Assembly: GCA_964562685.1 (NCBI GenBank)
Contig: CAZLUP010000015.1
Location: forward strand, 6,939 to 70,938
Reading direction: 5' to 3'
DNA length: 64,000 nt
DNA from: Stanieria sp964562685
GTDB taxonomy: Bacteria; Cyanobacteriota; Cyanobacteriia; Cyanobacteriales; Xenococcaceae
Numbering within the stretch: position 1 is the first letter of the stretch; the number at the start of each line of letters is the position of its first letter. Both the position numbers and the translations under genes were made by a program. Shown in pieces: positions 34,097-43,765 of this stretch. The notes under the pieces are model-generated. The model did not search any database. It saw only the letters and a program-made list of their open reading frames with translations, and was not told where the DNA came from.

Positions 34097-35926
34097 ATGA
34101 GAATTTTATTAGTTGATGACGATCAAACTTTAATCGATGTCCTTTCCAGAAGTCTAGCAGAACACAATTATGCCGTAGATGCAGTTACCGATGGAGAACA
34201 AGGTTGGCTCTATGGTTCAACCTATAACTACGATTTAATTATCCTCGATTGGTCTTTGCCTAAGCTCGACGGGATTAGTTTATGTCAGCGTTTTCGCGCT
34301 AATGGCTATGAAATGCCAATCTTGTTACTTACCGCTCGTCATGGCAGCCAAGATAAAATTAAAGGACTTGATGCAGGAGCAGATGATTATATCTGTAAGC
34401 CTTTTGATCTTGACGAATTAACGGCTCGTATTCGTGCTTTATTGCGTCGTCTCAACTGTGACTTTTTGCCCGTATTGACTTGGGGAGAATTACAACTCAA
34501 TCCTTGTAATGGTGAAGTTACCTACCAAGGAGAAACCTTATCGCTGACTGCGAAAGAATACAGTTTATTAGAGTTATTTTTGCGCCATAGTCAAGAAGTT
34601 TTAAGCATTGAAGAAATTATTGAAAGTTTATGGTCATCGGCAGAATATCCAGCCGAAGCTACAGTTCGTTCTCACCTTAGATACTTAAGACAAAAATTAA
34701 AACTGGCTGGTTTACCCGAAGATTTGATCGAAACCGTTCCTGGTAGGGGTTATTGTCTCAAATCTTTACCCCAGGAAGAGTTGAAAGTCGAACTGGAAAC
34801 ATCAGAAAATAAGCGATCGCGACATTTAAATGCTTTAAGTGCAGCTTGGGAGAAATATCGCTCCAAAAGTCATCAACAATTAGAAACTTTAGAGACAATC
34901 ATTGCAACTTGGCAACAAGGAGATTTTAGCGAACGCGAGCGCCAAACGGCTTTGTTAACGGCTCACAGTTTAGCTGGCAATCTGGGACTATTTGGTTTTG
35001 ATGAAGCTTCTCAGTTGGCTAGAGAATTAGAACAAATCTTGACTGATGAAATTAATCAAGAACAAATATGGCAATTAGAAGCTATTCTTCAAGTTTTACA
35101 TCAAGAATTGGCTACAGAAGAGAATCCTTTGCCCAAAATTGCCTGTCAACTGAGAGAACATTCTCCTTTTCTCTTAATCGTCGATCCTGACCCTAAATCT
35201 AGCGAACAATTAACAGAATATGCTAACAGCAAAGGCATTAAAACCTTAATCTTAACCAATCCTGAATCAACTAGAATTTGGCTTGAACAACAGTCATCAG
35301 AACAACTTCCCGATGCTGTTTTGCTAAAACTAGCCTTTAGCGAATTAGAATCCGATCTTCATGCTCGATGGGATAATTTATCCTTAATTGCCGAATTCAG
35401 TTTGCTTGAACCCTCTATCCCAGTGATGGTTTTAGCAGATCGCGATCGCTTTGAAGACAGGCTTCAAGTTGCTAGACATGGGGGATATTTCTATCTCAAA
35501 CAACCCCTAACTCCTTCAGAAATAATCAGTTTTTGCCAGGAAGTTTTTCAACGTTCTGCTCAAGGCAAAAAAGTCATGATCGTAGATGACGATCTAGAAT
35601 TATTAGAAGTTTTACCCTCTCTCTTACATCCCTGGGGATTTAAACTCACTACCTTGCACGATCCTCGACAGTTTTGGGATGTACTCCAAGCAGTTAATCC
35701 TAACCTACTGGTGTTAGATATTGAAATGCCTCACTTGAGCGGTATTGAACTGTGTAAGGTCCTGCGAACTCATCCTTATTGGCGCAAATTACCAGTAATG
35801 TTTCTCAGTGTTCATAACAACGTAGCTATTCGCAATCAAGTTTTTGCTAGTGGCGCAGACGACTTTGTTGATAAACCTGTTGTGGCTAAACAGCTTGCTA
35901 ATCGGATTCTGAATCGTCTTGCTTGA
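34097..35926 (+). CDS. Five-module response regulator: REC-wHTH-HPt-REC-REC
   Basis: 609 residues. Receiver 1 (1-118, Asp51), OmpR-type winged helix (about 127-222), HPt domain with His290 (TAHSLAGNLGLFGF), receiver 2 (about 357-480) and receiver 3 (about 491-609, Asp541 in LLVLDIEMP). In receiver 2 the phosphoacceptor position is Lys411 (VLLKLAF), so it cannot be phosphorylated there. A phosphorelay hub with direct DNA-binding output. Third gene of the operon, 31 bp after the receiver. Confidence 0.93.
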   Translation: MRILLVDDDQTLIDVLSRSLAEHNYAVDAVTDGEQGWLYGSTYNYDLIILDWSLPKLDGISLCQRFRANGYEMPILLLTARHGSQDKIKGLDAGADDYICKPFDLDELTARIRALLRRLNCDFLPVLTWGELQLNPCNGEVTYQGETLSLTAKEYSLLELFLRHSQEVLSIEEIIESLWSSAEYPAEATVRSHLRYLRQKLKLAGLPEDLIETVPGRGYCLKSLPQEELKVELETSENKRSRHLNALSAAWEKYRSKSHQQLETLETIIATWQQGDFSERERQTALLTAHSLAGNLGLFGFDEASQLARELEQILTDEINQEQIWQLEAILQVLHQELATEENPLPKIACQLREHSPFLLIVDPDPKSSEQLTEYANSKGIKTLILTNPESTRIWLEQQSSEQLPDAVLLKLAFSELESDLHARWDNLSLIAEFSLLEPSIPVMVLADRDRFEDRLQVARHGGYFYLKQPLTPSEIISFCQEVFQRSAQGKKVMIVDDDLELLEVLPSLLHPWGFKLTTLHDPRQFWDVLQAVNPNLLVLDIEMPHLSGIELCKVLRTHPYWRKLPVMFLSVHNNVAIRNQVFASGADDFVDKPVVAKQLANRILNRLA

Positions 35927-35938
35927 CTTCAATATTAA

Positions 35939-37588
35939 CTACTTTAATCTTCCCGATCGCAAAATACTAATAATTAGCCAAATCCCTAAAAAACTAGCAG
36001 CAGCAAATAAAATATCACTGAGAATTGATAATTGATTAGTAGAAGCATTAGCAGAAATAATTGCTGCCCCCATAATCAAAGAACCTACCAAAATACTAAA
36101 AGAAAGTCGGTTGGCAGAATCATCTAACGTATGGCTTAAAGAATCAATCTGACGAATACTAAGATTCCACTTCAGAGTTTCTGAAGCTACTCGGTCTAGT
36201 AACCATTCTACTTGACGGGGCGATCGCAAAGAAAGACTTTTGAGATCGATCGCAGTTCGCAGTAAAGTTTCAACAGGACTATCACCCAACAATTGACGAC
36301 GAAACAAATCCACCATCAGGGGTTTAATTTGATCGAGTAGATTAATCTCTGGATCGAAACCTCGGGCAACTCCTTCTAAATTGGCAAGGGTTTTGGCATA
36401 CAAACCTAGATTACTAGGTAAACGAATACGATTGTCGCGAGATACTTGCAAAATCTCATAAAACACTTCGCTAAAGTTAATCTGCGAAAGACTAAGATTG
36501 AAGTATTTGCGTAACATTCGCTCATAATCATTAGTCAAACATTCTAAAATAACTGGTTTATCTGACTCAGCTAATTCTAAAGTTAGTTGACTACATCTTT
36601 TGGCATCGAGATCTACTACTGCCAGCAACATCTCGGTTAAAATCTGTTGAGTACGAGGATCTAATCGCCCTACCATTCCACAATCGAGTAAAGCAACTCT
36701 GCCATCATTAAGGTAAAAAATATTGCCTGGATGAGGATCGGCATGAAAAAAACCATCAATATAAATTTGTTGAAAGAAAGAGCGAAATAATAAAGTAGTA
36801 ATCTCCCGACGTTGCGTATCTTGGTCTTTATCTTCTCTTATTACTGGGAGTTGTGCTTCTAAAATTGGTTTGCCTTCTAACCACTCAAGAGTTAATAATT
36901 TAGGCGTGGTAATCTCCCAATAAACTTGAGGAATACTCAGTTGTTGAGGATCGAACCAACGACTAGCACTAAGATTACGGCGTAATTGGTCTGTATACTG
37001 AGCTTCTAAAGTAAAATCTAATTCTGCTTTGATGGCAGTAATAAATTCGTCTGCCAAAGCAACAATATCAAAATCTTTGCCAACATCAGTTAAAGAGACT
37101 AACTCTGCTAAATTTCTAATCAGAGCAACATCTTGAGCAACAACAATATCAATTCCAGGACGTTGAACTTTAAGAGCTACTGGTTGCCCATCGACTAGGG
37201 TAGCATAATGAACCTGACCAATCGAACCTGCTGCGATTGCTTGTGGTTCGATACTAGCAAATACAGTATCAATTGGTTTGCCTAATTCGTGTTGAATTAA
37301 GTTTTCGATTTGACTCCAGGCGACAGGAGGCACTCTTGCTTGTAAATCTGTTAGTGCTTCAACGTATCTTCCTGGTAATAAATCAGGACGAGTAGAAAGC
37401 AGTTGACCTAGTTTGACATAAACAGGACCTAATTCAATTAAAACTTTTTTGAGAACAGTGGGAGAAGGTAACCGAGGTTCATCAGATTTACCACCTGTGA
37501 GTAAACCTCGCATATAGTCCCAACCATTGCGGAAGACAACCTCAACAATCTCTCTTTGACGGGCAGTTTTTTGAGTGAGTGCAAACAT
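35939..37588 (-). CDS. ABC1/AarF/UbiB-family atypical kinase
   Basis: 549 residues. The family's Ala-rich KxGQ motif (VKLGQLLSTRPDLLP), the Ala-rich nucleotide loop (AAGSIGQVH), VALKVQRPG lysine, FHADPHPGN and LLDCGMVG are intact; C-terminal hydrophobic helices (about 500-545) probably anchor it in membrane. Cyanobacterial and plastid ABC1K proteins influence prenylquinone metabolism and stress tolerance; the particular substrate is unknown. Confidence 0.93.
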   Translation of the reverse strand: MFALTQKTARQREIVEVVFRNGWDYMRGLLTGGKSDEPRLPSPTVLKKVLIELGPVYVKLGQLLSTRPDLLPGRYVEALTDLQARVPPVAWSQIENLIQHELGKPIDTVFASIEPQAIAAGSIGQVHYATLVDGQPVALKVQRPGIDIVVAQDVALIRNLAELVSLTDVGKDFDIVALADEFITAIKAELDFTLEAQYTDQLRRNLSASRWFDPQQLSIPQVYWEITTPKLLTLEWLEGKPILEAQLPVIREDKDQDTQRREITTLLFRSFFQQIYIDGFFHADPHPGNIFYLNDGRVALLDCGMVGRLDPRTQQILTEMLLAVVDLDAKRCSQLTLELAESDKPVILECLTNDYERMLRKYFNLSLSQINFSEVFYEILQVSRDNRIRLPSNLGLYAKTLANLEGVARGFDPEINLLDQIKPLMVDLFRRQLLGDSPVETLLRTAIDLKSLSLRSPRQVEWLLDRVASETLKWNLSIRQIDSLSHTLDDSANRLSFSILVGSLIMGAAIISANASTNQLSILSDILFAAASFLGIWLIISILRSGRLK

Positions 37589-38388
37589 TTAAGTTTTTAA
37601 ATAGTTCTAAGTATTTTCGATTTAGGATCCCTCCAGTTATTGTAATCTTTTGAAATTTTTACAGTTGTTTTTTGGTTACTACAAATCTTGGGTAGGGGTT
37701 TGGCACTGCTAAACTCGGACATAAATTTAGCAATTTGATATATAGCATTTCTCACGCTCTATGAGGTACACCCGAAAATACTGGTTGAGCGTTGGTCGCG
37801 CAGCGCGCCTTCAGCGGGGTTGATTATTCATCCCTCATAATTAGTAATTAGTAACTGGTCACTGCTCACAGGTTTTTATATCTATAGATGGAGCTAAATT
37901 TTTTGTTTTTTTATCGAAAAAAAATGATTATTTTTTTTGCTAAACAAGCTAGATTTTTTAAGGCAATTTTATATTATTAATCTCTAAATTTAAGTAATAA
38001 GCATTTTAAAAGTTACATATATAAGAACTTATTTTTTATTTTTATTGGTAATTAAATATACAAGTAATTTAATTACCTTGGTGAAGATGGAGCGATTATA
38101 GATTTGTTTTTGCAAATTGATTTAAGTTAAGGGATCAAGTCTAAAAAACAAAGGATTAAGCAAAATTAGTTTTTACAGGTTTGGAATCCTGTAGTTATTT
38201 GATTGAGATTTGAGTCATCATCTAACTTGAGCGATATAATTTAAAACTGTATCTTTAGGTAGATTAAACTTACTAGTCACTCATAATATTTTTTTAATAG
38301 ATTTAATATTTGATTTTTCAAGGATCGAACTTCTAGGAAGTAGAGATCAAATTTAAAAATTCATTTAATCACCACTGAAAAAAAGGCA
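37589..38388. other. 800-bp non-coding region
   Basis: No credible ORF. It holds repeat debris (TATAGCATTTCTCACGCTC near 37741, GCGC-rich GGTCGCGCAGCGCGCC near 37794, AGTAACTGGTCACTG near 37850), A/T runs near 37900, and a perfect 11-bp-stem inverted repeat at 38047-38077. A small unannotated RNA cannot be excluded. Confidence 0.6.
38047..38077. promoter_or_regulatory. Perfect 11-bp inverted repeat, 9-nt loop
   Basis: GGTAATTAAAT (38047-38057) and ATTTAATTACC (38067-38077) are exact complements. No T-run follows, so an operator or a structured RNA is more likely than a terminator. It lies about 310 bp upstream of the small Cys-rich protein gene. Confidence 0.5.
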
Positions 38389-38571
38389 ATGAAACTTAAC
38401 AATTCCAATCAAAGTATTTGTATTTATTGTCGTAATTATCAATTGCTGAGCAGAAAATCAGGTGATTGTCAAAAATTGGGTGTAGCAGTTGAAGGGCGTT
38501 GGCAAGCTTGCCCGTTATATGTAGCCCCCTTTCGTGAATTAAGCAAAGAAATGCAGATGGAAATGGTTTAA
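38389..38571 (+). CDS. Small four-cysteine protein, conserved in cyanobacteria
   Basis: 60 residues. Cys in CIYCRNYQ, GDCQKLG and RWQACPLY give a CxxC-x(n)-C-x(n)-C pattern suited to zinc or an Fe-S cluster. I recognise similar short proteins in cyanobacteria but no assigned function. It is convergent with the peptidase gene and overlaps it by 4 bp. Confidence 0.75.
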   Translation: MKLNNSNQSICIYCRNYQLLSRKSGDCQKLGVAVEGRWQACPLYVAPFRELSKEMQMEMV

Positions 38572-39638
38572 ATAAAATTTTCTAAATTATTACAGTAAGT
38601 TTGAAGTAACTTGATACAATTAGCGATCGCACCTAAATGAGCAATTTCATAGCCATGAGTATTTTCTGTAGGAAAGCCAAGACAGGCAGCCCGTGCTACA
38701 TGACCAAATTTCATGGCAATCGAAGCATCGCTACCAAAACCACTGATTGCAGCAAATTGTAAAGGAATATTCGCTTGATTAGCTGCTTGTCGCAATTCGG
38801 AGTTTAAATTTTCATCATAAATACCGTAACCATCTTGAGAAAGTAAGACGGGAATTTCTCCTGCTTCAATGGGATATTCCGCAGCCAGAGGACAAATTTC
38901 TAAGGCAATCAAAGCATCTAAAGCTTGATTTTGGGTAAAGTATAATGCGCCAATTGCCCCGACTTCTTCTTTAGCAGAGGCTACTAAATAAATATCAACT
39001 GTTGGCTCTTTGATTTGTTCGGCGAGTTCCAGTAAAATTGCTACCGAAGCTTTGTTATCAAGAGTGTAACTAGCAATATAATCTTTGAGGCGAGTTGGAT
39101 GTTTACGATGTTTGCCTACTACTGCTCGACTACCTGGGCGTATTCCAGCAGCTTCTAATTCTTCTAAAGTTAATTTAGTTTCTACCCAAGCGTCTTCCCA
39201 ATTTAAAGGCGCATTTTCTTGTTGGGCTTTTTGCGGAGATTCATGGGAAACATGACGCGATCCGAAGGAAAGTATCCCACTAATTATTTCCTTGTCGCCC
39301 AAAATATCTACAACACCTTCTCCATATACCCAAGGAAAAGAGCCTCCTAATTTTCTTACTTGTAAACAACCACGATAATCAATAGATTTGACAATTGCCC
39401 CAATTTCATCTTTATGTCCCGTAATTGCGATCGCTCTTGATGAATTTGTTCCTGGAATTTTGGCAATAATATTTCCTGCCCTATCTTGCCAAGATTCTAC
39501 CCCCAATGCAGTAAAACGATCTAGTAGCAAGCGATCGATTTCTGTCTCAACTCCACTAGGAGAGTGATGTAAAACTAATTCACTAATAATATCAAACAAG
39601 CGATCGTAAATTGGGTTTGTCTGGCTATTCAGTTGCAT
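38568..39638 (-). CDS. M42-family metallopeptidase (glutamyl aminopeptidase-like)
   Basis: 356 residues. Candidate di-metal ligands are visible: His in AITGHKDEIG, Asp in YTLDNKAS, catalytic Glu pair in AKEEVG, an acid in ALEICP and His in TENTHGYE. A PDZ-like insert sits at about 75-175. Family members are large tetrahedral aminopeptidases or cellulase-like peptidases in the cytosol. Substrate unknown. Confidence 0.88.
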   Translation of the reverse strand: MQLNSQTNPIYDRLFDIISELVLHHSPSGVETEIDRLLLDRFTALGVESWQDRAGNIIAKIPGTNSSRAIAITGHKDEIGAIVKSIDYRGCLQVRKLGGSFPWVYGEGVVDILGDKEIISGILSFGSRHVSHESPQKAQQENAPLNWEDAWVETKLTLEELEAAGIRPGSRAVVGKHRKHPTRLKDYIASYTLDNKASVAILLELAEQIKEPTVDIYLVASAKEEVGAIGALYFTQNQALDALIALEICPLAAEYPIEAGEIPVLLSQDGYGIYDENLNSELRQAANQANIPLQFAAISGFGSDASIAMKFGHVARAACLGFPTENTHGYEIAHLGAIANCIKLLQTYCNNLENFI

Positions 39639-39888
39639 ATCAAATTAGATAAGTTACCAAAAAAAATTGTAACTGTGATTGTTTCTGCTTAATCAATAAT
39701 CAACCTATAGCAAATAGTGATGCCTTCTGTAAGATGATTCTCCTCTACATTTCATCGGTGTTTATCTGCGTTTATCCGTGGATAATATTCAACTCAATAA
39801 CTGATGTTAAACTGTACTTCTAAAAATTGAAATCGAGGCAAGGCAACAAACCTTCTGTAGATTCAATCGACTTGTTGAACTATATTGT

Positions 39889-41715
39889 ATGAAAATATCG
39901 CTGATTGGTAATCAAAATTTTGGCAAAGAAATTAGATATTATGCTTGGTTAGGTTTAATTATTTTAGCAATTTGTTTGGGGATTTTTTTTCGTTATGCTA
40001 ATCTCGATCAAAAAATTTTTTGGGTAGATGAAGTTGCTACTTATGTAAGAATTTCTGGTTATACACAAGCGGAAGTTACTCAAAAACTTACCAATCAAGA
40101 ATGGCTATCTATAGCAGATTTACAACAATATCAAAAAGTCTCTTCAGCCAGAAATTTACAAAATACTTTTAATGCTTTAAAACAAAGTCCAGAACACGCA
40201 CCCCTTTATTTTTTATTAGCCAGGTTTTGGGTACAAGTATTTGGTAATTCAGTTACAGCAATTAGAAGTTTATCAGTTATTTGTAGTTTATTAGCTCTTC
40301 CTTGTTTATACTGGCTTGGTCGGGAATTATTTAAATCTACTAAAATTGCCGAGCTTTCTGTAATGCTTTTGAGTGTTTCTCCATTTTATGTAGCTTATGC
40401 ACAAGAAGCACGACCTTATAGTTTATGGACAGTAACAATTTTACTTTCTAGTGCTACTTTATTAAAAGCTTTACGAACTAATCGAGTACAAAATTGGGTA
40501 TTTTATACAATTAGTTTGATTTTAGCTTTTTATACTTCTTTGTTTTCTTTTTTAGTGGTAATTGGACAGGGAAGTTATGTGTTTATTAGTAATAAGTTTA
40601 AATTTAATCAAATAACCATCAACTATTTATTATCATCAAGTTTAGCTCTCATTGCTTTTCTGCCTTGGTGTTTAGTAATTTATCAAAATTGGCAAGCACT
40701 TCAAGATAATACTTCGTGGATGGATCAACCACTAGAAATTTCCGCTATGCTCGGAATTTGGATTGCTAGTATTTTGCTTATTTTTGGCGATTTACCCTTA
40801 TCTCCAGACTTAAATCCACTCAAAGTAGTGATTATTTTAGTAACTTTGATAGTAATTTTAGGATTAGGAAGCTTAATTTATTTTTATGCTCAAAAAACTT
40901 ATTTTAAAAACAATAAATTGCTTTGGTACTGTGCTTTGATTATTTTAGGTATTTTTCTTACTATCTATCAAAATAAACTTAATCAATTATCCCTAATTGC
41001 TATCTTAAAACCTGTAACTTTTATCGGAATTAGTACCGCTTTAATTTTACTAACTTTAGTATCTTATTCTCTATTTTTTCTTATTTTTAATCATCAACAA
41101 AAAATTGTTTGGTTTATTTTAACTCAAGCGATCGCAACTCCTACAATTTTAATTATTACTGATTTAATTTTTAATGATCAACGTTCTGCCACACCTCGAT
41201 ATTTTATTCCTGCTCAATTGAGTATTCTTTTGGCAATAGTTTATTTATTAGCTAGTCAATTAGGTTTGATTAATTGGAGTAAAAAAAGTCAATCTCAACT
41301 AGGAAAAATTATTTTAACTTTTTTATTATCTTTAAGTATTGTTTCCTGTATTCTTAATTTGGAAAAATCTCCTCAATATCAAAAATCTCGTAATCTTCAC
41401 AATCTTCCTCTTGCTGAAATTATTAATCAAGCTCACAGTCCAATTTTAATTTCAGAAGCAATTCAAACAATGGATGTCATTTCCCTTAGTTACAATTTAC
41501 AAAATCAAGTAAAAATAAAATTAATTGATTCTAGTGATGATTTATTAAAAGTACTCACTCATACCAACCCCATATTTTTATTTAATCCTTCGACCAACTT
41601 AAAGCAAGAAATCCAAACTAATTCTCAAATCAATATGGAAGAAATATATCAACCAAAACTAATTACTCCAGGAGAAATTCATTTAACTCTTTGGTCAATC
41701 AAAAAAATAGAATAA
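39889..41715 (+). CDS. GT39/ArnT-like polytopic glycosyltransferase
   Basis: 608 residues with about 11-12 predicted transmembrane helices. The first periplasmic loop carries the Asp-Glu of GT-C enzymes (IFWVDEVATY), followed by HAPLYFLLARFW. Such enzymes transfer sugars from polyprenyl-phosphate donors. The C-terminal 120 residues form a soluble domain. Very AT-rich. Acceptor unknown. Confidence 0.8.
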   Translation: MKISLIGNQNFGKEIRYYAWLGLIILAICLGIFFRYANLDQKIFWVDEVATYVRISGYTQAEVTQKLTNQEWLSIADLQQYQKVSSARNLQNTFNALKQSPEHAPLYFLLARFWVQVFGNSVTAIRSLSVICSLLALPCLYWLGRELFKSTKIAELSVMLLSVSPFYVAYAQEARPYSLWTVTILLSSATLLKALRTNRVQNWVFYTISLILAFYTSLFSFLVVIGQGSYVFISNKFKFNQITINYLLSSSLALIAFLPWCLVIYQNWQALQDNTSWMDQPLEISAMLGIWIASILLIFGDLPLSPDLNPLKVVIILVTLIVILGLGSLIYFYAQKTYFKNNKLLWYCALIILGIFLTIYQNKLNQLSLIAILKPVTFIGISTALILLTLVSYSLFFLIFNHQQKIVWFILTQAIATPTILIITDLIFNDQRSATPRYFIPAQLSILLAIVYLLASQLGLINWSKKSQSQLGKIILTFLLSLSIVSCILNLEKSPQYQKSRNLHNLPLAEIINQAHSPILISEAIQTMDVISLSYNLQNQVKIKLIDSSDDLLKVLTHTNPIFLFNPSTNLKQEIQTNSQINMEEIYQPKLITPGEIHLTLWSIKKIE

Positions 41716-41994
41716 AGTATTAAAAAAAATTGAATCAGATTAATATAATTAATTTTAGAACTTAAAAAAAGCCCACTGATGAGCAAGGTTGAAAAGTTCA
41801 GAGATTAACCAGATAATTGTAGTTTTGCGATCAATTTAGCTTAAGATAATGAATATTATAGAAATAAAAATTGTTGATTATCAGAACAAACTTTCAGAAA
41901 TAAAGAAAATTAGAACTAATGATCAAAAAACTATAGAAATTATATTTAATTTGTAGAGATAATTCATAAATTATCCCTACTGGAATTAAAATTA

Positions 41995-42798
41995 CTAATT
42001 ACATACGGTAGCAACTGAACCGCCATCAACTCGATAATTAGCACCAACCACAAAACTAGAATGTTGAGAACAAAGAAAAGCAATTACTGCTGCTACTTCT
42101 TGTGCTTTTCCACGGCGTTTTAATTCTAAATGAGGACGCTTTTCTTTCAGAAAACTTTCAATTGCTTGATCAAAACTGACACCTTGTTTTTCTGCTCTTT
42201 TTTCCATCATTTTGTCTGTCATCGGTGTAGCGATAAAAGCTGGAGAAACAGAGTTAACTAAAATACCGTCTTGAGCGTACACTTTAGATAAATTTTTAGC
42301 AAGATTCAAAATCGCTGCCTTAGCTGCACAATAAGGCATTTCATCAGGATAAGGTTGAACAGCATCTTCTGAACCAATTAAAATTATTCTTCCCCAACCT
42401 TCTTTTTGCATCATTGGAATAAAAGCACGGCACACTCTTACCGCAGCCATAAAATCTATATCAATAGTTTCATACCAATCTTTATCAGTTAATTCTAAAA
42501 ATTCTTTAGTCGAACCAGTAATTCCTGCACAATTAACTAAAATATGAACCGTGCCAAATCGCTCAATAATTTGTTGTTTGACTGCTTCAACTTCTTCTAA
42601 ATTGGTTAAATCTGCTGAAACAGGAAAAGCTTCGCCAATTTTGTTGATTTCTTCAACAGTTTCTTTGAGTGGTTCAATAGTTTTATCAAGTAAAGCAATT
42701 TTAACTCCTTCTGCTGCAAGTAATTTAGCAGTTGCCTTTCCGATACCTGAATCTCCACCAGTAATTACTGCGACTTTACCTTTGATTCCAAAATCCAT
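41995..42798 (-). CDS. Short-chain dehydrogenase/reductase
   Basis: 267 residues, complete SDR: TGGDSGIGKA cofactor loop, NCAG, catalytic Ser in ILIGSEDA and YCAAK. Acidic residue after beta-2 (LLDKT) suggests NAD(H). The C-terminus ends YRVDGGSVATV. Contrast with the gutted SDR at 19625. Substrate unknown. A tnp-like inverted-repeat element starts about 50 bp upstream. Confidence 0.9.
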   Translation of the reverse strand: MDFGIKGKVAVITGGDSGIGKATAKLLAAEGVKIALLDKTIEPLKETVEEINKIGEAFPVSADLTNLEEVEAVKQQIIERFGTVHILVNCAGITGSTKEFLELTDKDWYETIDIDFMAAVRVCRAFIPMMQKEGWGRIILIGSEDAVQPYPDEMPYCAAKAAILNLAKNLSKVYAQDGILVNSVSPAFIATPMTDKMMEKRAEKQGVSFDQAIESFLKEKRPHLELKRRGKAQEVAAVIAFLCSQHSSFVVGANYRVDGGSVATVCN

Positions 42799-42850
42799 AG
42801 TTACTTCCTGTCTACATCTGTAAATTGCAATGGTTGTTTGCTGTTGAGAG

Positions 42851-43204
42851 ATTTGGCGTTGCTAAATTAAACAGTATGAATTGTCAACACTATGGTTGAA
42901 CAGGGCAAACATTTCATGCTAATCATAGTTCTGAAGCTAAGTGAAAGAACTAAAGCAACTAGGCTGCTAAACAAAGAGTTGTCTTTTGAAATTAAGAATT
43001 AGTTCCACTTTTTCAAAAACAAGTCCGAGTCTTTTGCCGATGAAACCGATGCTAGATATCTCCAACGACAGTTTCCTGAAAGCTTTGGTAGATGCTTTGG
43101 TTGTTTTACAAAACCTACTCTTCAAACAAGCAAAGAGTTGATTAGAACTTGTTACATTCAGCATGATGATATTTGATTCATCCATCAAATTAGCAACGCC
43201 AAAT
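42851..43204. mobile_element. 354-bp element with 15-bp perfect terminal inverted repeats
   Basis: ATTTGGCGTTGCTAA at 42851-42865 is exactly complementary to TTAGCAACGCCAAAT at 43190-43204. The interior lacks a full transposase; a 73-codon frame (42967-43188, minus) has no recognisable motif. I read it as an internally deleted insertion sequence or a MITE. No target duplication is evident. Confidence 0.7.
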
Positions 43205-43503
43205 ACTCAGCTATTGGTTTAGCTGCTATTTTGGTCAAACCAGCCAGATCAATAAATAAACCAAAGACAATTTAGAGCAATTTTGTATTCACTCTACTAA
43301 GTATGATAAGTAGAATTACGAGATTAGCTATCTATCGTGAAGTAGAAATAATTAATTACCACACCTTGAGATATATAGTCATTTCAATTTAGAGTGAGAC
43401 AATTTCGCCTTGCTATGATAGAATTTCAGCCGAAAAAATGTTTCATTCTTATTTGAAACAACTATATTTTCTCGTTTTAGTAGAGCTAGATACTAAAATT
43501 TAT
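43205..43503. other. Intergenic region
   Basis: About 300 bp downstream of the small basic protein gene and beyond the inverted-repeat element. No gene recognised; a TATATAGTCATTTCAATTTA stretch near 43371 resembles ends of small cyanobacterial repeats. Confidence 0.4.
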
Positions 43504-43668
43504 TTAGACAGAAGATGATTTATTTTCCTCAGTTTCTGAAGATTTTTGCTCGCTACTAGAGTATCTATTATTCCTGCGCGAGTAACCAGAAGATGCTTTG
43601 CGGAACTTTCGCGCATTAACTTTGTTTCTTTCCGCTTTTTCTTTTTTAGCATTACGACGTCGAGACAT
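43504..43668 (-). CDS. Small basic protein next to the RRM gene
   Basis: 54 residues, start MSRRRNAKKEKAERNKVNAR, with a strongly basic N-terminal half and a Ser/Glu-rich tail. GAGGA precedes the ATG. Its basic, Arg-rich start suggests nucleic-acid or ribosome binding, but I cannot name a family with certainty. It follows the RNA-binding protein gene on the same strand, with a terminator hairpin between them. Confidence 0.75.
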   Translation of the reverse strand: MSRRRNAKKEKAERNKVNARKFRKASSGYSRRNNRYSSSEQKSSETEENKSSSV

Positions 43669-43687
43669 TATCATTCCTCATTAGTAC

Positions 43688-43741
43688 AACAAAAAACTTC
43701 TGGGAAGTGCCAGTGGAATTAATCCGTTTGATTCCCAGAAG
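43688..43741 (-). terminator. Terminator of the RRM gene
   Basis: On the minus strand CTTCTGGGAA (43741-43732) pairs with TTCCCAGAAG (43706-43697), followed by TTTTTTGTT (43696-43688). A 10-bp stem with a 25-nt loop. Partial read-through would reach the small basic protein gene 20 bp beyond. Confidence 0.75.
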
Positions 43742-43765
43742 CTTTATTTAACTTAAACTTAAAGC

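Noticed and set aside
37741..37765. TATAGCATTTCTCACGCTC as one end of a MITE
   Set aside because: I could not find a matching inverted end nearby, so an element cannot be delimited.
42967..43188. 73-codon frame inside the inverted-repeat element
   Set aside because: Not recognisable as a transposase piece; better explained as chance within the 354-bp element.
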